A stretch of 64,000 nt of DNA from Phaeobacter piscinae (lineage in GTDB: Bacteria > Pseudomonadota > Alphaproteobacteria > Rhodobacterales > Rhodobacteraceae): the NCBI RefSeq assembly GCF_002407245.1, contig NZ_CP010685.1, positions 1 through 64,000 of the forward strand, given 5' to 3'. Positions 17,776 to 27,094 of this stretch are shown in pieces (the stretch's first letter is position 1; each line of letters opens with the position of its first letter). The position numbers and the translations under genes were made by a program. The notes beneath the pieces are model-generated. The model was given only the letters and a program-made list of their open reading frames with translations, made no database searches and was not told the origin of the DNA.

Positions 17776-19374
17776 TTAGACGATGAAGTCGCCTGCGTCC
17801 AAGCTTGCGAGTGTCACATCTGTAGTGTTTTGCAGAGCTACAGAGGTATCAGCGTCAATTTGCAGCACAACGTAGGTACCATTTGCAGCACCGGGAGTCC
17901 CATCAACTTCATATGCATTGGCGAGCAGATCTGCCAGCGTCATGCCTCCATCAACCAGTTCGGAGATGTCAAGCAAGTCGGTCCCATCGGTGAAATCTTC
18001 GATGGTGGTTGCGCCTGTGCCCGCTTTCAGGACAAAGGTGTCCGCACCAGCGCCACCGAGCAGATCGTCACCGCCGAGGCTGGTGTAGATCACATCGTCG
18101 CCAGCACCGCCGTCAACGTCATCTTTGCCCGCACCGCCGCGCAGTTCGTCGTTATTGTTTCCACCGTTAAGGACGTCGTTGCCGTCGCCACCTTTCAGGG
18201 TGTCATTACCGTCGCCACCGTTCAGCTGGTCTGCACCTGCACCACCGTTGATGACGTCGTTGCCCGCACCGCCGTCGAGGCCGTTGTTAGCTGCATCGTC
18301 GCCGTTGCCGCCGAAGATGGTGTCGTTGCCGTCGCCGCCGGTGATTTCATCGTTACCTGCGCCGCCACCAAGAAGGTTGTCATCGGACGCGCCACCAGTT
18401 GCTGCGGTGATGACATCATTGCCGTTACCGCCGCGGATGATGTTGTCGCCGGTGCCGCCATTGATCTGGTCGTTGCCGTTTTCACCGAGAATCAGGTCAT
18501 CACCATCGCCACCGGCGAGGATGTCATTATCATCGCCACCGGACAGGCTGTCATTGCCGTCACCTGCAGTGATGTTGTCAACGCCTTCGTGACCGGTGAA
18601 GGTGTCATTGCCGTCATCTTCGCTACCGGTTTCGTCGACAGTTGCATTCGATGTCGATGCTACCCAAGTGTCGTCACCGGTGGTGAAGGGGATGGTTTCA
18701 GTAAAGGTGACCGGAATGGTCGACTGAACGCCATTGGCATCTTCTACGACGATGTCATAGGTGAAGGATGCGGTGCCACCAACATTGCCTGCTGCGCGCA
18801 GGGCTGCGTCGCTTGCAGTGAATGCAACGGAAGTTGCGCCTGCGCCATCAACGATGCTGAATTGGCCATCGTCGTTGTTGAAAGCAGTGCCCGCGTCGGC
18901 GATTACAGAACCATCAACACTGATGATGGTGTGCCCGTTTGTCAGAGCTGCGTCTGCGGTCAGGTTTGACCCGTCCCAGCGATATGTCAGTTCAGAACCG
19001 GCTGCGCCAGTAAAGGTCCCATCAGAAACAATCGGATTGTGGACCGAAGCGACGCCGGATTCCAAAACTGCACCGTCAGCAAATTGAACTTTGGTGAAGC
19101 CGTTGGTCAGAGTGATGACATCTGCCGCGGTACCACCTGCCGTATTATCGTCGAGAGTTCATTCCTTGGTGCTGCCGCCGACATAAGAAACACGGTCAAG
19201 CTCGGTGCCGACAAATGCGGCGAGGCCCTGGCCCAGCACCAGAGTATCGGAACCACCATTGCCGTCGTGAGTCAGCTGATCTGTGCCGTCGATGGTACCA
19301 GTCAGGGTGACGACGTCATCGCCAGTTGTGCCTTTGACCAGCTGATCGTCGGCGGGAAGTGTAATATTAGCCAT
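17776..19374 (-). pseudogene. RTX Ca2+-binding protein gene interrupted by an in-frame TGA
   Basis: One continuous frame of 532 sense codons is broken only by TGA at 19159-19161 (codon 72). The first part (MANITLPADDQLVKGTTGDD...) ends in GGSTKE, then stop. Reading on in the same frame gives TLDDNTAGGTAADVITLTNG and joins the RTX body without any shift. The body has a beta-sandwich-like stretch, many GGxGxD nonapeptide repeats (about 18650 down to 18050) and a C-terminal region ending in DAGDFIV, a typical type I secretion end. GGAG lies 6 bp before ATG 19374. TTG 19065 could restart translation, but no ribosome site is clear. No cysteines are present. It was probably secreted by the system at 21491-24684. 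Confidence 0.75.
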
Positions 19375-20284
19375 TTTCTACTCCGTAGTAATGCTCGTCG
19401 ATTTCTGCGAACAAACGCGCCTGCCTTATGCCCGCAAAGGTTTTACCGCTCTCTGTCTCTCTGGATGGGCATCTGTTGTCAAGGAAACTTGCGCAGGCGG
19501 GCTCAGGAATTGCGGGGATGTCGAAATCGTGCCCTGCGTGCCACGCTGCCCCATTGTGGGAAACGGGCGGCTTGCAGCTAATTTAACCATTTTAGGGGTT
19601 GAAAAGACGGGATCTTTTTGCAAATTTCTTGCCCGACTGAGGTGCGTTGCGGCGCGCCTGCGGGAGCTATGGCGGATTTATGTATGATTTCGCCGGTAAA
19701 CTTGACGTTTTGCGAAGCGCCTGCGCATTTTGTTAACTCTTTTTTAATACATCTTATAAGGGTAGGGAATACCTGACCTGTGGCTCATCCTCTCCCTGTA
19801 GGTGTGTGGTTTTTGCCACCCCGATCAAAACGGGTTTTCATTTTTCAACATTCCGCCCCGGCGTTTTAAAAGAGCGGTGCGATTTCTTTCACTTCCTATT
19901 CGCGGGAATAAAGGTTCGATTTAAATTAATCTGCTTTTTTGGTGGCTTCAGGTGGCTTTTGAGGGGATAAGTTTCACTTTCTCCACACTACCTCTTTCGA
20001 CGTAGGAAGGTGGTAGTGCCCCGAAGCGGCGAAAACCCTGCCGCAACCGGCCAGATTTGCCCTTGCGGCGGGGAGCTGCGGGAGAATCTCCCCGCCGCAG
20101 CGCAGGGCTGTGCCCGCCCGCAGCGGGCGGGTGGAATCGGGGCAGACTCGGGGTGGATTCGGGGTGAATACGGGGCTGCAGGGGGGCTCTGGCATGGGCA
20201 GCCCGGCCCCAAAGCGGGGGCAGGATCGGGCCGGTCAGATAAGCCCGGCGCGTTCAGCTGGTGCCATCAAACCGTGACGGCGGC
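19375..20284. other. Long intergenic region, A+T-richer than the genes
   Basis: A 910-bp stretch with no credible coding frame: short frames here lack family features and ribosome sites. The left part (19375-19980) has T- and A-runs, is clearly less G+C-rich than flanking genes and should hold the promoter of the RTX gene. An inverted pair CACTACC (19986-19992) / GGTAGTG (20012-20018) and a G+C-rich dyad CCCGCCCGC / GCGGGCGGG (20113-20131) lie in the right part. The G+C-rich dyad may end the minus-strand sulfotransferase transcript. Four 11-bp repeats follow. Confidence 0.6.
20135..20178 (+). repeat. Four tandem 11-bp repeats
   Basis: Units start at 20135, 20146, 20157 and 20168. Each has the shape A-N-N-CGGGG-N3, for example ACTCGGGGTGG. 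The unit length equals about one helical turn. Function is unknown; they lie downstream of the sulfotransferase gene on the minus strand. Confidence 0.6.
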
Positions 20285-21061
20285 TCAGCTGTAGCAGCGG
20301 CTCACCAGCTGATGCAGCCGGGTGTCGTTGCGGCTTTTCTCGCCCACCAGATTGCGCACCGCATCGGGGATGTCTTCGGCGGCTTTGGTCTTGGTGCCGG
20401 TGTTCTCGCGGTGCTCGGTCAGCTCCGCCAGACCATGGCTGCGGCGCAAATGCTGCAGCGAGGCGCCCAGATGTTCGGTGACACCAATAAAGCTGTAGGC
20501 GGCGTTCAGTTTCTCCAGCGCGTGATCAAAGGAGTAGAAAGCCCCGGTCATCAGCGACAGCTGGTAATCATAAGGCAGCACGCGGGCATAGGATTCCAGC
20601 GTCGGAAAGCGCGCGGCGAAGGTTTTGTGCTGGGGGTGTTTGTCGGAGGTGTTGTAACGGTAGTTCGACACGAAGCGAGCCAGCGGGTCGCGGATGATGG
20701 TGGCGCATTTGAGCGGCAGCTCCTGATGGCGCCAATACATCACGTCAGACCAGGCGAAATGCCCCATCAGCACCTGACGGCAGGGGTTGGCCTCATCGCT
20801 GCGCCGGTAGAGCGCCTTGCGCGTCTTGTTGCGGAAGGACTGGTTGGTGTTCTCCCAGGAGACCGGGTGAAAGATGTCAAAGGCCGCCTGCAGCGCCTTG
20901 CCCACCGACATGCCTGCGGTCTTGGGAATATGCATGAACAGGATCACGTCATTGGGATCGTGATAGGTCTCTGCCGCCACCAGCCGGGGGGAAAACCGGG
21001 CCTCGAACGCGGTCTCGGCAACGGTTTTGCTGCCGGAGGTCTGAGAGGAAACCTGTGACAT
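20285..21061 (-). CDS. Sulfotransferase family protein (carbohydrate sulfotransferase type)
   Basis: The 258-residue protein has LFMHIPKTAGMSVGKALQ, the PAPS 5'-phosphosulfate motif of the Sulfotransfer_2-type carbohydrate sulfotransferases. ATIIRDPLARFVSNYRY is the 3'-phosphate motif (R-D-P-x6-S). It differs in type from the two proteins in block 1. ATG 21061 starts the recognisable protein; the frame stays open upstream for about 1.2 kb antisense to the ABC gene but has no family features there. It is divergent from the type I secretion operon. It may modify the polysaccharide, or less likely a secreted protein. Confidence 0.82.
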   Translation of the reverse strand: MSQVSSQTSGSKTVAETAFEARFSPRLVAAETYHDPNDVILFMHIPKTAGMSVGKALQAAFDIFHPVSWENTNQSFRNKTRKALYRRSDEANPCRQVLMGHFAWSDVMYWRHQELPLKCATIIRDPLARFVSNYRYNTSDKHPQHKTFAARFPTLESYARVLPYDYQLSLMTGAFYSFDHALEKLNAAYSFIGVTEHLGASLQHLRRSHGLAELTEHRENTGTKTKAAEDIPDAVRNLVGEKSRNDTRLHQLVSRCYS

Positions 21062-21490
21062 GATAAGGGCTTGCTCCAGTTTGGTCGGCAGGTGCCGGAT
21101 GCGCTGTCGGGCTTTAGCGAAGGGGGGGGCGGATGTCAATCTGAGCAAGGCGGAGCGGCGGGGTTTGGACGGGTCTGTGGCGGCGGGGCTGCCCCCGTTT
21201 TGAGTGCGCGACTGCGCCTGGCGGGTGATGCGGCGCCGCCGCGCCTGTCGGCTATTGTTGCGGGGGCGGAGGGAGCTGTTTGACAAGCCTTGGACGGCTG
21301 TGCTTTTGACCCTGTTAAAGATGTCCGGACGTCGGTGCCGCAGGGAGCCATTGTGCATCCGGGCCTGTCCGGGCATATCCGCCCCTGACCCCGGTCCAGC
21401 CTGTCCAGATCTCTGTTGCGGGTGGCCGGGTCTTTTGGTCCTCTTACTTTCGGGCGCCCCTCCGGGCGCCCCCGACAAAGGCAATATGTC
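21062..21490. other. Divergent promoter region with leader hairpin
   Basis: The 429 bp between the sulfotransferase and the secretion operon contain no credible gene. Twenty bases before the ABC gene, two copies of the self-complementary GGGCGCCC (21452-21459, 21464-21471) are separated by CTCC and could fold as an 8-bp hairpin in the mRNA leader. It lacks a T-run, so it is not an ordinary terminator. Confidence 0.45.
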
Positions 21491-23380
21491 ATGGCACGCA
21501 CCTCTGCACAGCATTCCGGATCCGGGCATAAGTCCGGCCTGGGTGAGATCCGCAAGGCCCGCAGGGGCAATCGCGGTGCTTTCTGGCTGATTGGCGTGTT
21601 CAGCTTCTTTGCCAATCTGCTGATGCTGACCAGCCCGCTCTATATGATGCAGGTCTATGACCGGGTGCTGGGCAGCCGCTCGCTGGAGACGCTGGTGGCG
21701 CTGACGGTGCTGGCGGGGTTCCTGTTCCTGATCATGGGGGTGCTGGACTATGTGCGCGGCCGGATCCTGGCGCGGGTCGGGGCGCGGTTCCATGACCAGC
21801 TGGAAACCCGGGTGTTCAACGCGGTGCAGGACAAATCGGCGGCGGGGTTTAATGACGACATCGCCAAAGTGGGGCTGCGGGATCTGGAAGCGATGCAGAA
21901 GGCGCTGTCCTCGCCCATCGTGTCGGCGTTCTTTGATCTGCCCTGGACGCCGCTGTTTCTGGGGCTGATTGCGGTGTTCCATCCGCTGCTGGGGCTTTTG
22001 GCGCTGATCGGGGGGGCGGTGCTGGTGGTTTTTGCGCTGGCCAATCAGATGATCTCCAAGGCGGCGGTGGAAAACGCCAGCATGATGGCGGCTTCGGCGC
22101 ATCAGGTTTCCGACGGGATGCGCAACAATGCGGAGCTGATCCAGGGGCTGGGGATGCGCCGCGCGGCCTTTGCCAAATGGCGGATGCTGCGCAGCCAGGC
22201 GGTGGGGTCCGAGCTGAGTGCGGCGGATATGACCGGCGGCTTCAGCACCGCCACCCGCACCTTCCGGCTGGCGCTGCAATCAGCGATGCTGGGCACGGGT
22301 GCCTATCTGGTGCTGACCGAAGGGCTGACGCCGGGGGTGATGATTGCCTCGTCGATCATCATGGGGCGGGCGCTGGCCCCGATCGAGACGCTGATCGGCC
22401 AATGGGCGCTGGTGCAGCGGGCCATGCAGGCGCAGGAGCGTCTGGCACAGATGCTGACCGAAACCCCGGAACGCCCGGCGCCGATGAAACTGGCCCGCCC
22501 GGCGGCCAAACTGGAGGTGCAGGGCGTGGCTCTGGTGCCGCCGGTGGCGCCGGGGCAGGTGGCCAAGCCGGCCTTGCAGGGGCTGAATTTCAATCTCCAG
22601 CCCGGTCAGGCGCTGGGGGTGATCGGTGCCTCTGGGGCGGGGAAATCTTCGCTGGCACGGGCGCTGATCGGGGTCTGGCATCCGGTCTCGGGCAAGATCC
22701 GGCTCGATGGGGCGGCGCTCAATCAATATGACATGGATGATCTGGGCAGCTATATCGGCTATCTGCCGCAGCAGGTGACGCTGTTTGACGGCACCATTGC
22801 CGAAAACATTGCCCGCCTGTCGATGATGCCGGATCCCGATCAGGTGGTGGCGGCGGCGCGCAAGGCGGCGGTGCATGATATGATCCTGACCCTGCCGCAG
22901 GGTTATGACACGCCGGTGCGGGTGGCCAGCAACCGGCTGTCGGGTGGGCAGGTGCAGCGTATCGGGCTGGCGCGTGCGCTTTATGGCGATCCGGTGCTGC
23001 TGGTGCTGGATGAGCCGAATTCAAATCTCGACAATGAGGGCAGCCAGGCGCTGAACCTGGCGGTCTCCCATGCCAAGAAGGACGGGCGCGCGGTGATCAT
23101 CATGGCGCATCGCCCGGCGGCGATCCAGCTCTGTGATCTGATCCTGATCCTGGACAATGGCACCCAGCGCGCCTTTGGTCCCAAGGATGCGGTTCTGGGA
23201 GAGCATCTGCAGAACCCGCAGGTGGCGCAGAAGAAACCGGCCCAGCAGCAGGCCTCGAAACCGGCGGCCCAGCAACAGGCTGCCGCCCCGTCCGCAACGA
23301 CACCGTCCCCGTCTACACCGGCGCAATCCACGCCCCCCCAGAAACAGCCAGCCCCAAAGCAGGCAGAGGCAAAATCATGA
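21491..23380 (+). CDS. Type I secretion ABC transporter (PrtD-like)
   Basis: Inner-membrane ATPase that recognises C-terminal signals of RTX proteins and drives their export. The transmembrane half includes MLTSPLYMMQVYDRVLGSRS, a hallmark of the PrtD/HasD group. The nucleotide-binding half has Walker A GASGAGKSS, signature NRLSGGQVQR and Walker B LLVLDEPNSNLD. There is no N-terminal C39-like peptidase domain. The C-terminus carries a Gln/Pro/Ala-rich tail of about 65 residues, an unusual addition. ATG 21491 has AAGG 10 bp upstream. ATGA overlap couples it to the membrane fusion gene. No TolC-like gene is in the window. Confidence 0.93.
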   Translation: MARTSAQHSGSGHKSGLGEIRKARRGNRGAFWLIGVFSFFANLLMLTSPLYMMQVYDRVLGSRSLETLVALTVLAGFLFLIMGVLDYVRGRILARVGARFHDQLETRVFNAVQDKSAAGFNDDIAKVGLRDLEAMQKALSSPIVSAFFDLPWTPLFLGLIAVFHPLLGLLALIGGAVLVVFALANQMISKAAVENASMMAASAHQVSDGMRNNAELIQGLGMRRAAFAKWRMLRSQAVGSELSAADMTGGFSTATRTFRLALQSAMLGTGAYLVLTEGLTPGVMIASSIIMGRALAPIETLIGQWALVQRAMQAQERLAQMLTETPERPAPMKLARPAAKLEVQGVALVPPVAPGQVAKPALQGLNFNLQPGQALGVIGASGAGKSSLARALIGVWHPVSGKIRLDGAALNQYDMDDLGSYIGYLPQQVTLFDGTIAENIARLSMMPDPDQVVAAARKAAVHDMILTLPQGYDTPVRVASNRLSGGQVQRIGLARALYGDPVLLVLDEPNSNLDNEGSQALNLAVSHAKKDGRAVIIMAHRPAAIQLCDLILILDNGTQRAFGPKDAVLGEHLQNPQVAQKKPAQQQASKPAAQQQAAAPSATTPSPSTPAQSTPPQKQPAPKQAEAKS

Positions 23381-24684
23381 GCGATACATCCAAATCCTAC
23401 CCGATCCGGGGGCTGACCATTGCCGGGTTGCTGGCCATGGGGCTGCTGGTCGGCGGCCTTGGCCAATGGGCCGCCACGGCAGAAATCTCCGGCGCGGTGA
23501 TTGCCTCCGGTTCCATCAAGGTGGAGCAGAACCGGCAGGTGGTGCAGCACCCCTATGGCGGTGTTGTCGATGAGGTGCTGGTGAGCGAGGGCGATCTGGT
23601 TGAGGAAGACGCGCTGCTGCTGCGGCTGGAGCCGTCGGAGCTGCTGGCCGACCGTCAGATCGTCGAAGGCCAGCTGGCCGAAACCCTGGCCCGGCGCAGC
23701 CGCTATAGCGCCGAACGGGACGAGGCCGAAGAGATCACTTTTGCCGAGCTGCTGTTTGAGCTGAAGGGCACCCATGTGCAGACCGAAGAGCTGATCAACG
23801 GGCAGAAACGCCTGTTTGAGGCGCGCCTGGTCAATCTGCGGGCCCGCATCAGCCGCCTGCAGGAACGTATCGGCCAGATCCAGAGCCAGATCGACGGGAT
23901 CGAGGCGCAGCAATCGGCTCTGCAGGAACAATTGGTGCTGATCGGCAAGGAGCTGGAAAACCAGCAGAGCCTGCTGTCGCAGGGGCTGGCGCAGTCCAGC
24001 CGGGTGCTGTCCCTGCAGCGTGAACAGTCGCGGCTGCGCGGTCAGGCCGGGGCGCTGACCGCCCAGAAGGCCCAGGCCGAAGGGCAGGTCACCGAATTGG
24101 GTCTGGAGATCCTCAACCAGAAAAGCGCGCGGCGCGAAGAGGCGATCACCACCCTGCGTGACCTGCAGGTGCGTGAGCTGGAGCTGATCGAGCGGCGCAA
24201 TGTGATCCTGCAGCGGCTGTCCCGGCTGGAGGTGCGCGCGCCGGTGGCGGGGGTGGTTTATGACCTCAATGTCTTTGCCCGCAAATCGGTGATCCGGGCG
24301 GCGGATCCGCTGATGTATCTGATCCCGCAGAGCCAGCCTCTGGTGATCTCGGCGCAGGTGGCACCCTCAGATATTGATCAGGTCTATCTCAATCAGAAGG
24401 TCAGCCTGAATTTCTCCAGCTTCAACCAGCGCACCACGCCGACGCTGTTTGGCTCGGTGAGCACAATCTCGGCAGATTCCTTTATCGATCCGCAGACCGG
24501 GCGCAGCTACTACGTGGTGGAGGTGCGGCTGAACAAAGGCGAGGCCGCCCGCCTGCCCGAGGGCAATGTGCTGGTGCCGGGGATGCCGGTGGAGACCTTT
24601 ATCCAGACCAACAGCCGCACGCCTTTTGCCTATCTGGTGCAGCCCTTCACCGATTATCTCAACCGGGCCTTCCGCGAAAGCTGA
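23377..24684 (+). CDS. Type I secretion membrane fusion protein (HlyD family)
   Basis: Periplasmic adaptor connecting the ABC transporter to an outer-membrane TolC channel. It has 435 residues: one N-terminal membrane helix (LTIAGLLAMGLLVGGLGQWA), a lipoyl-type segment (VVQHPYGGVVDEVLVSEGD), a long coiled coil (about residues 85-285) and the second lipoyl half (LEVRAPVAGVVYDLNVF). The C-terminal beta-barrel region contains VPGMPVETFIQT, close to the family signature. Size and layout match PrtE-type proteins. Confidence 0.94.
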   Translation: MSDTSKSYPIRGLTIAGLLAMGLLVGGLGQWAATAEISGAVIASGSIKVEQNRQVVQHPYGGVVDEVLVSEGDLVEEDALLLRLEPSELLADRQIVEGQLAETLARRSRYSAERDEAEEITFAELLFELKGTHVQTEELINGQKRLFEARLVNLRARISRLQERIGQIQSQIDGIEAQQSALQEQLVLIGKELENQQSLLSQGLAQSSRVLSLQREQSRLRGQAGALTAQKAQAEGQVTELGLEILNQKSARREEAITTLRDLQVRELELIERRNVILQRLSRLEVRAPVAGVVYDLNVFARKSVIRAADPLMYLIPQSQPLVISAQVAPSDIDQVYLNQKVSLNFSSFNQRTTPTLFGSVSTISADSFIDPQTGRSYYVVEVRLNKGEAARLPEGNVLVPGMPVETFIQTNSRTPFAYLVQPFTDYLNRAFRES

Positions 24685-24855
24685 GCCTGCCGGCCTGGAT
24701 CTCGCACCCCGCCTGCCGATCCGGACAGGGGGGGATGCCGGGGGGGTATTGGGGCGAAAACCGGCTGCCACTCCGCCGCAACATGTTTTAAGCTGAGACC
24801 ACCCCGCGCCCAGGTGCCAAACCGCGGCCGACCGCATAAGATTTAAGGATAGCAG

Positions 24856-25974
24856 ATGAAAAAAGCCCTCATCACCGGTGTAACGGGTCAGGATGGGTCC
24901 TACCTTGCGGAGTTTCTTCTGGAGAAGGGCTATGAGGTGCATGGGCTGAAGCGGCGGGCGTCGTCGTTCAACACGGCGCGGGTGGATCATATCTATCAGG
25001 ATCCGCATGTGGATCATGCCCGGTTCAAACTGCATTACGGCGATCTGACCGACACGTCGAACCTGACCCGGCTGCTGAGCGAGATTGAACCGGATGAGGT
25101 CTATAACCTCGGCGCGCAGTCCCATGTGGCGGTCAGCTTTGAGGCGCCGGAATATACCGCCGATGTGGATGGCATCGGCACCCTGCGCCTGCTGGAGGCG
25201 ATCCGCTTTCTGGGGCTGGAGAAGAAGACCCGGTTTTATCAGGCCTCCACGTCTGAGCTTTATGGTCTGGTGCAGGAAACCCCGCAGCGCGAGACCACGC
25301 CGTTTTACCCGCGCTCGCCCTATGCGGTGGCCAAGCTGTATTCCTACTGGATCACGGTCAACTACCGCGAGGCCTATGGCATCTATGCCTGCAACGGCAT
25401 CCTGTTCAACCACGAGAGCCCGCGCCGGGGCGAGACCTTTGTGACGCGCAAGATCACCCGCGGTCTGGCCAATATCGCCCAAGGCCTCGAGGAGTGTCTT
25501 TATATGGGCAATATCGACGCGTTGCGCGACTGGGGCCATGCCAAGGATTACGTGCGCATGCAGTGGATGATGCTGCAGCAGGAGACGCCTGAGGATTTTG
25601 TGATTGCCACCGGCAAGCAATATTCGGTGCGCCAGTTCATCACCTGGTCGGCGCAGGAACTGGGGCTGACGCTGGCGTTTTCAGGCGCAGGTGTCGAGGA
25701 AATTGCCACGGTGACCGCGATTGCGGGCGATATGGCCCCGGCGCTGAAAGTGGGCGATGTGGTGCTGCGCATTGACCCGCGTTATTTCCGCCCCGCCGAG
25801 GTGGAGACGCTGCTGGGTGATCCGTCAAAGGCGAAGGAGCAACTGGGCTGGGAGCCGGAAATCACCACCCAGGAGATGTGCGCCGAAATGGTGCGCGAAG
25901 ACCTCAAGACCGCCCGCCGCCACGCCCTGCTGAAAGAGCACGGCATGGATCTGCCGGTCAGCACAGAGGGCTGA
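24856..25974 (+). CDS. gmd: GDP-mannose 4,6-dehydratase
   Basis: Converts GDP-D-mannose to GDP-4-keto-6-deoxy-D-mannose, first step to GDP-L-fucose. [20 protein letters not shown] is the NADP-binding motif. [24 protein letters not shown] and [11 protein letters not shown] (YxxxK) are near-invariant family segments, as is [16 protein letters not shown]. At 372 residues it is full length. ATG 24856 has AAGGA 8 bp upstream. fcl follows after 4 bp and manC further on, so the three genes give a mannose-1-phosphate to GDP-fucose route. Confidence 0.97.
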   Translation: MKKALITGVTGQDGSYLAEFLLEKGYEVHGLKRRASSFNTARVDHIYQDPHVDHARFKLHYGDLTDTSNLTRLLSEIEPDEVYNLGAQSHVAVSFEAPEYTADVDGIGTLRLLEAIRFLGLEKKTRFYQASTSELYGLVQETPQRETTPFYPRSPYAVAKLYSYWITVNYREAYGIYACNGILFNHESPRRGETFVTRKITRGLANIAQGLEECLYMGNIDALRDWGHAKDYVRMQWMMLQQETPEDFVIATGKQYSVRQFITWSAQELGLTLAFSGAGVEEIATVTAIAGDMAPALKVGDVVLRIDPRYFRPAEVETLLGDPSKAKEQLGWEPEITTQEMCAEMVREDLKTARRHALLKEHGMDLPVSTEG

Positions 25975-25978
25975 GAGC

Positions 25979-26968
25979 ATGGGCACCAGCGCTGTGAAAA
26001 TCTATGTGGCCGGCCATCGTGGCATGGTGGGCGGCGCCATCCTGCGCCGCTTGCAGGCGCGTCAGGATGCGGGGGCAGACATTCAGCTGATCACCCGCAC
26101 CAGCGCCGAGCTGGATCTGACCAATCAGGCGGCGGTACAGGCGTTTTTCGCCGCAGAACGCCCCGATCAGGTGGTGCTGGCGGCGGCCAAAGTGGGTGGC
26201 ATTCATGCCAACAACGCCTATCCGGCGGCGTTCATCTATGAAAACCTGATGATGGAATGCAATGTGATCCATGCCGCCCATCAACAGGGCGTTGAGCGGC
26301 TGTTGCAGCTGGGATCCAGTTGCATCTATCCCAAACACGCCCCCCAACCGATGGCCGAAGCCGCCCTGCTGAGCGATGTGCTGGAGGCCACCAATGAGCC
26401 TTATGCGATTGCCAAGATCGCCGGCATCAAGCTCTGCGAGAGTTACAACCGCCAATATGGCCGCGATTACCGCTCGGTGCTGCCGACCAATCTCTATGGG
26501 CCGGGGGATAATTTTCACCCCGAAAACAGCCATGTTCTGCCGGCGCTTATCCGTCGGTTTGATGCGGCGGCGCGGGCCGGCGAGGATCATGTGACGATCT
26601 GGGGCACCGGCACGCCCCGGCGCGAATTCCTGCACGTCGATGACATGGCGGCGGCCTCGCTGTTTGTGCTGGACCTGGATCCGGCGATCTACCGGCGTGA
26701 AACCAGCCCGATGCTGAGCCATATCAACGTCGGCTGCGGGCAGGATATCTCGATCCTGGAGCTGGCCCGAATGGTGGCCGATGTGGTGGGCTTTGACGGT
26801 GAGATCCGCACCAATCCCGATCAGCCCGACGGCACCCCGCGCAAACTGATGGATGTCTCGCGGCTGGCGCGCCTGGGCTGGCAGGCGGAAATTGCCCTGC
26901 GCGACGGGATCGCCCAGACCTATGCGTGGTACCGCGCGCAGGACCAGGCCAGCCTGCGCAGCAAATAA
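25979..26968 (+). CDS. fcl: GDP-L-fucose synthase
   Basis: NADPH-dependent 3,5-epimerase/4-reductase making GDP-L-fucose from the Gmd product. [16 protein letters not shown] is the cofactor motif. [14 protein letters not shown] and [16 protein letters not shown] (YxxxK) mark the active site, and [20 protein letters not shown] is characteristic of WcaG/Fcl. It has 329 residues. It starts 4 bp after gmd, implying translational coupling. Confidence 0.96.
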   Translation: MGTSAVKIYVAGHRGMVGGAILRRLQARQDAGADIQLITRTSAELDLTNQAAVQAFFAAERPDQVVLAAAKVGGIHANNAYPAAFIYENLMMECNVIHAAHQQGVERLLQLGSSCIYPKHAPQPMAEAALLSDVLEATNEPYAIAKIAGIKLCESYNRQYGRDYRSVLPTNLYGPGDNFHPENSHVLPALIRRFDAAARAGEDHVTIWGTGTPRREFLHVDDMAAASLFVLDLDPAIYRRETSPMLSHINVGCGQDISILELARMVADVVGFDGEIRTNPDQPDGTPRKLMDVSRLARLGWQAEIALRDGIAQTYAWYRAQDQASLRSK

Positions 26969-27094
26969 CCTGCCTGCTGGCCATCGCCGCAAAAAAGGTC
27001 CAGAAAAGACAGGGAGATGGCCCAGAAATTGGGCAGACATTTGCCTCAAACGGGTCAGACTAGGACTCAGAGACCGGTCGGAAAGGGACAGCTC

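Noticed and set aside
18050..18650. Short regular repeats resembling a CRISPR or tandem array
   Set aside because: The period is 27 bp and follows the coding RTX nonapeptides; there are no unique spacers and no cas genes.
17830..18969. 379-codon plus-strand frame over the RTX gene
   Set aside because: Same artefact: the complement of RTX repeats gives a Val/Thr/Ala-rich frame without motifs.
19159..19161. Selenocysteine or programmed read-through at the TGA in the RTX gene
   Set aside because: No selenocysteine insertion hairpin is apparent, RTX proteins are not selenoproteins, and the residue is not near a catalytic site; a simple nonsense mutation is more likely.
21062..22279. N-terminal extension of the sulfotransferase frame, antisense to the secretion ATPase
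   Set aside because: Gln/His/Arg-rich composition typical of reverse frames in G+C-rich genes; the recognisable domain starts at 21061.
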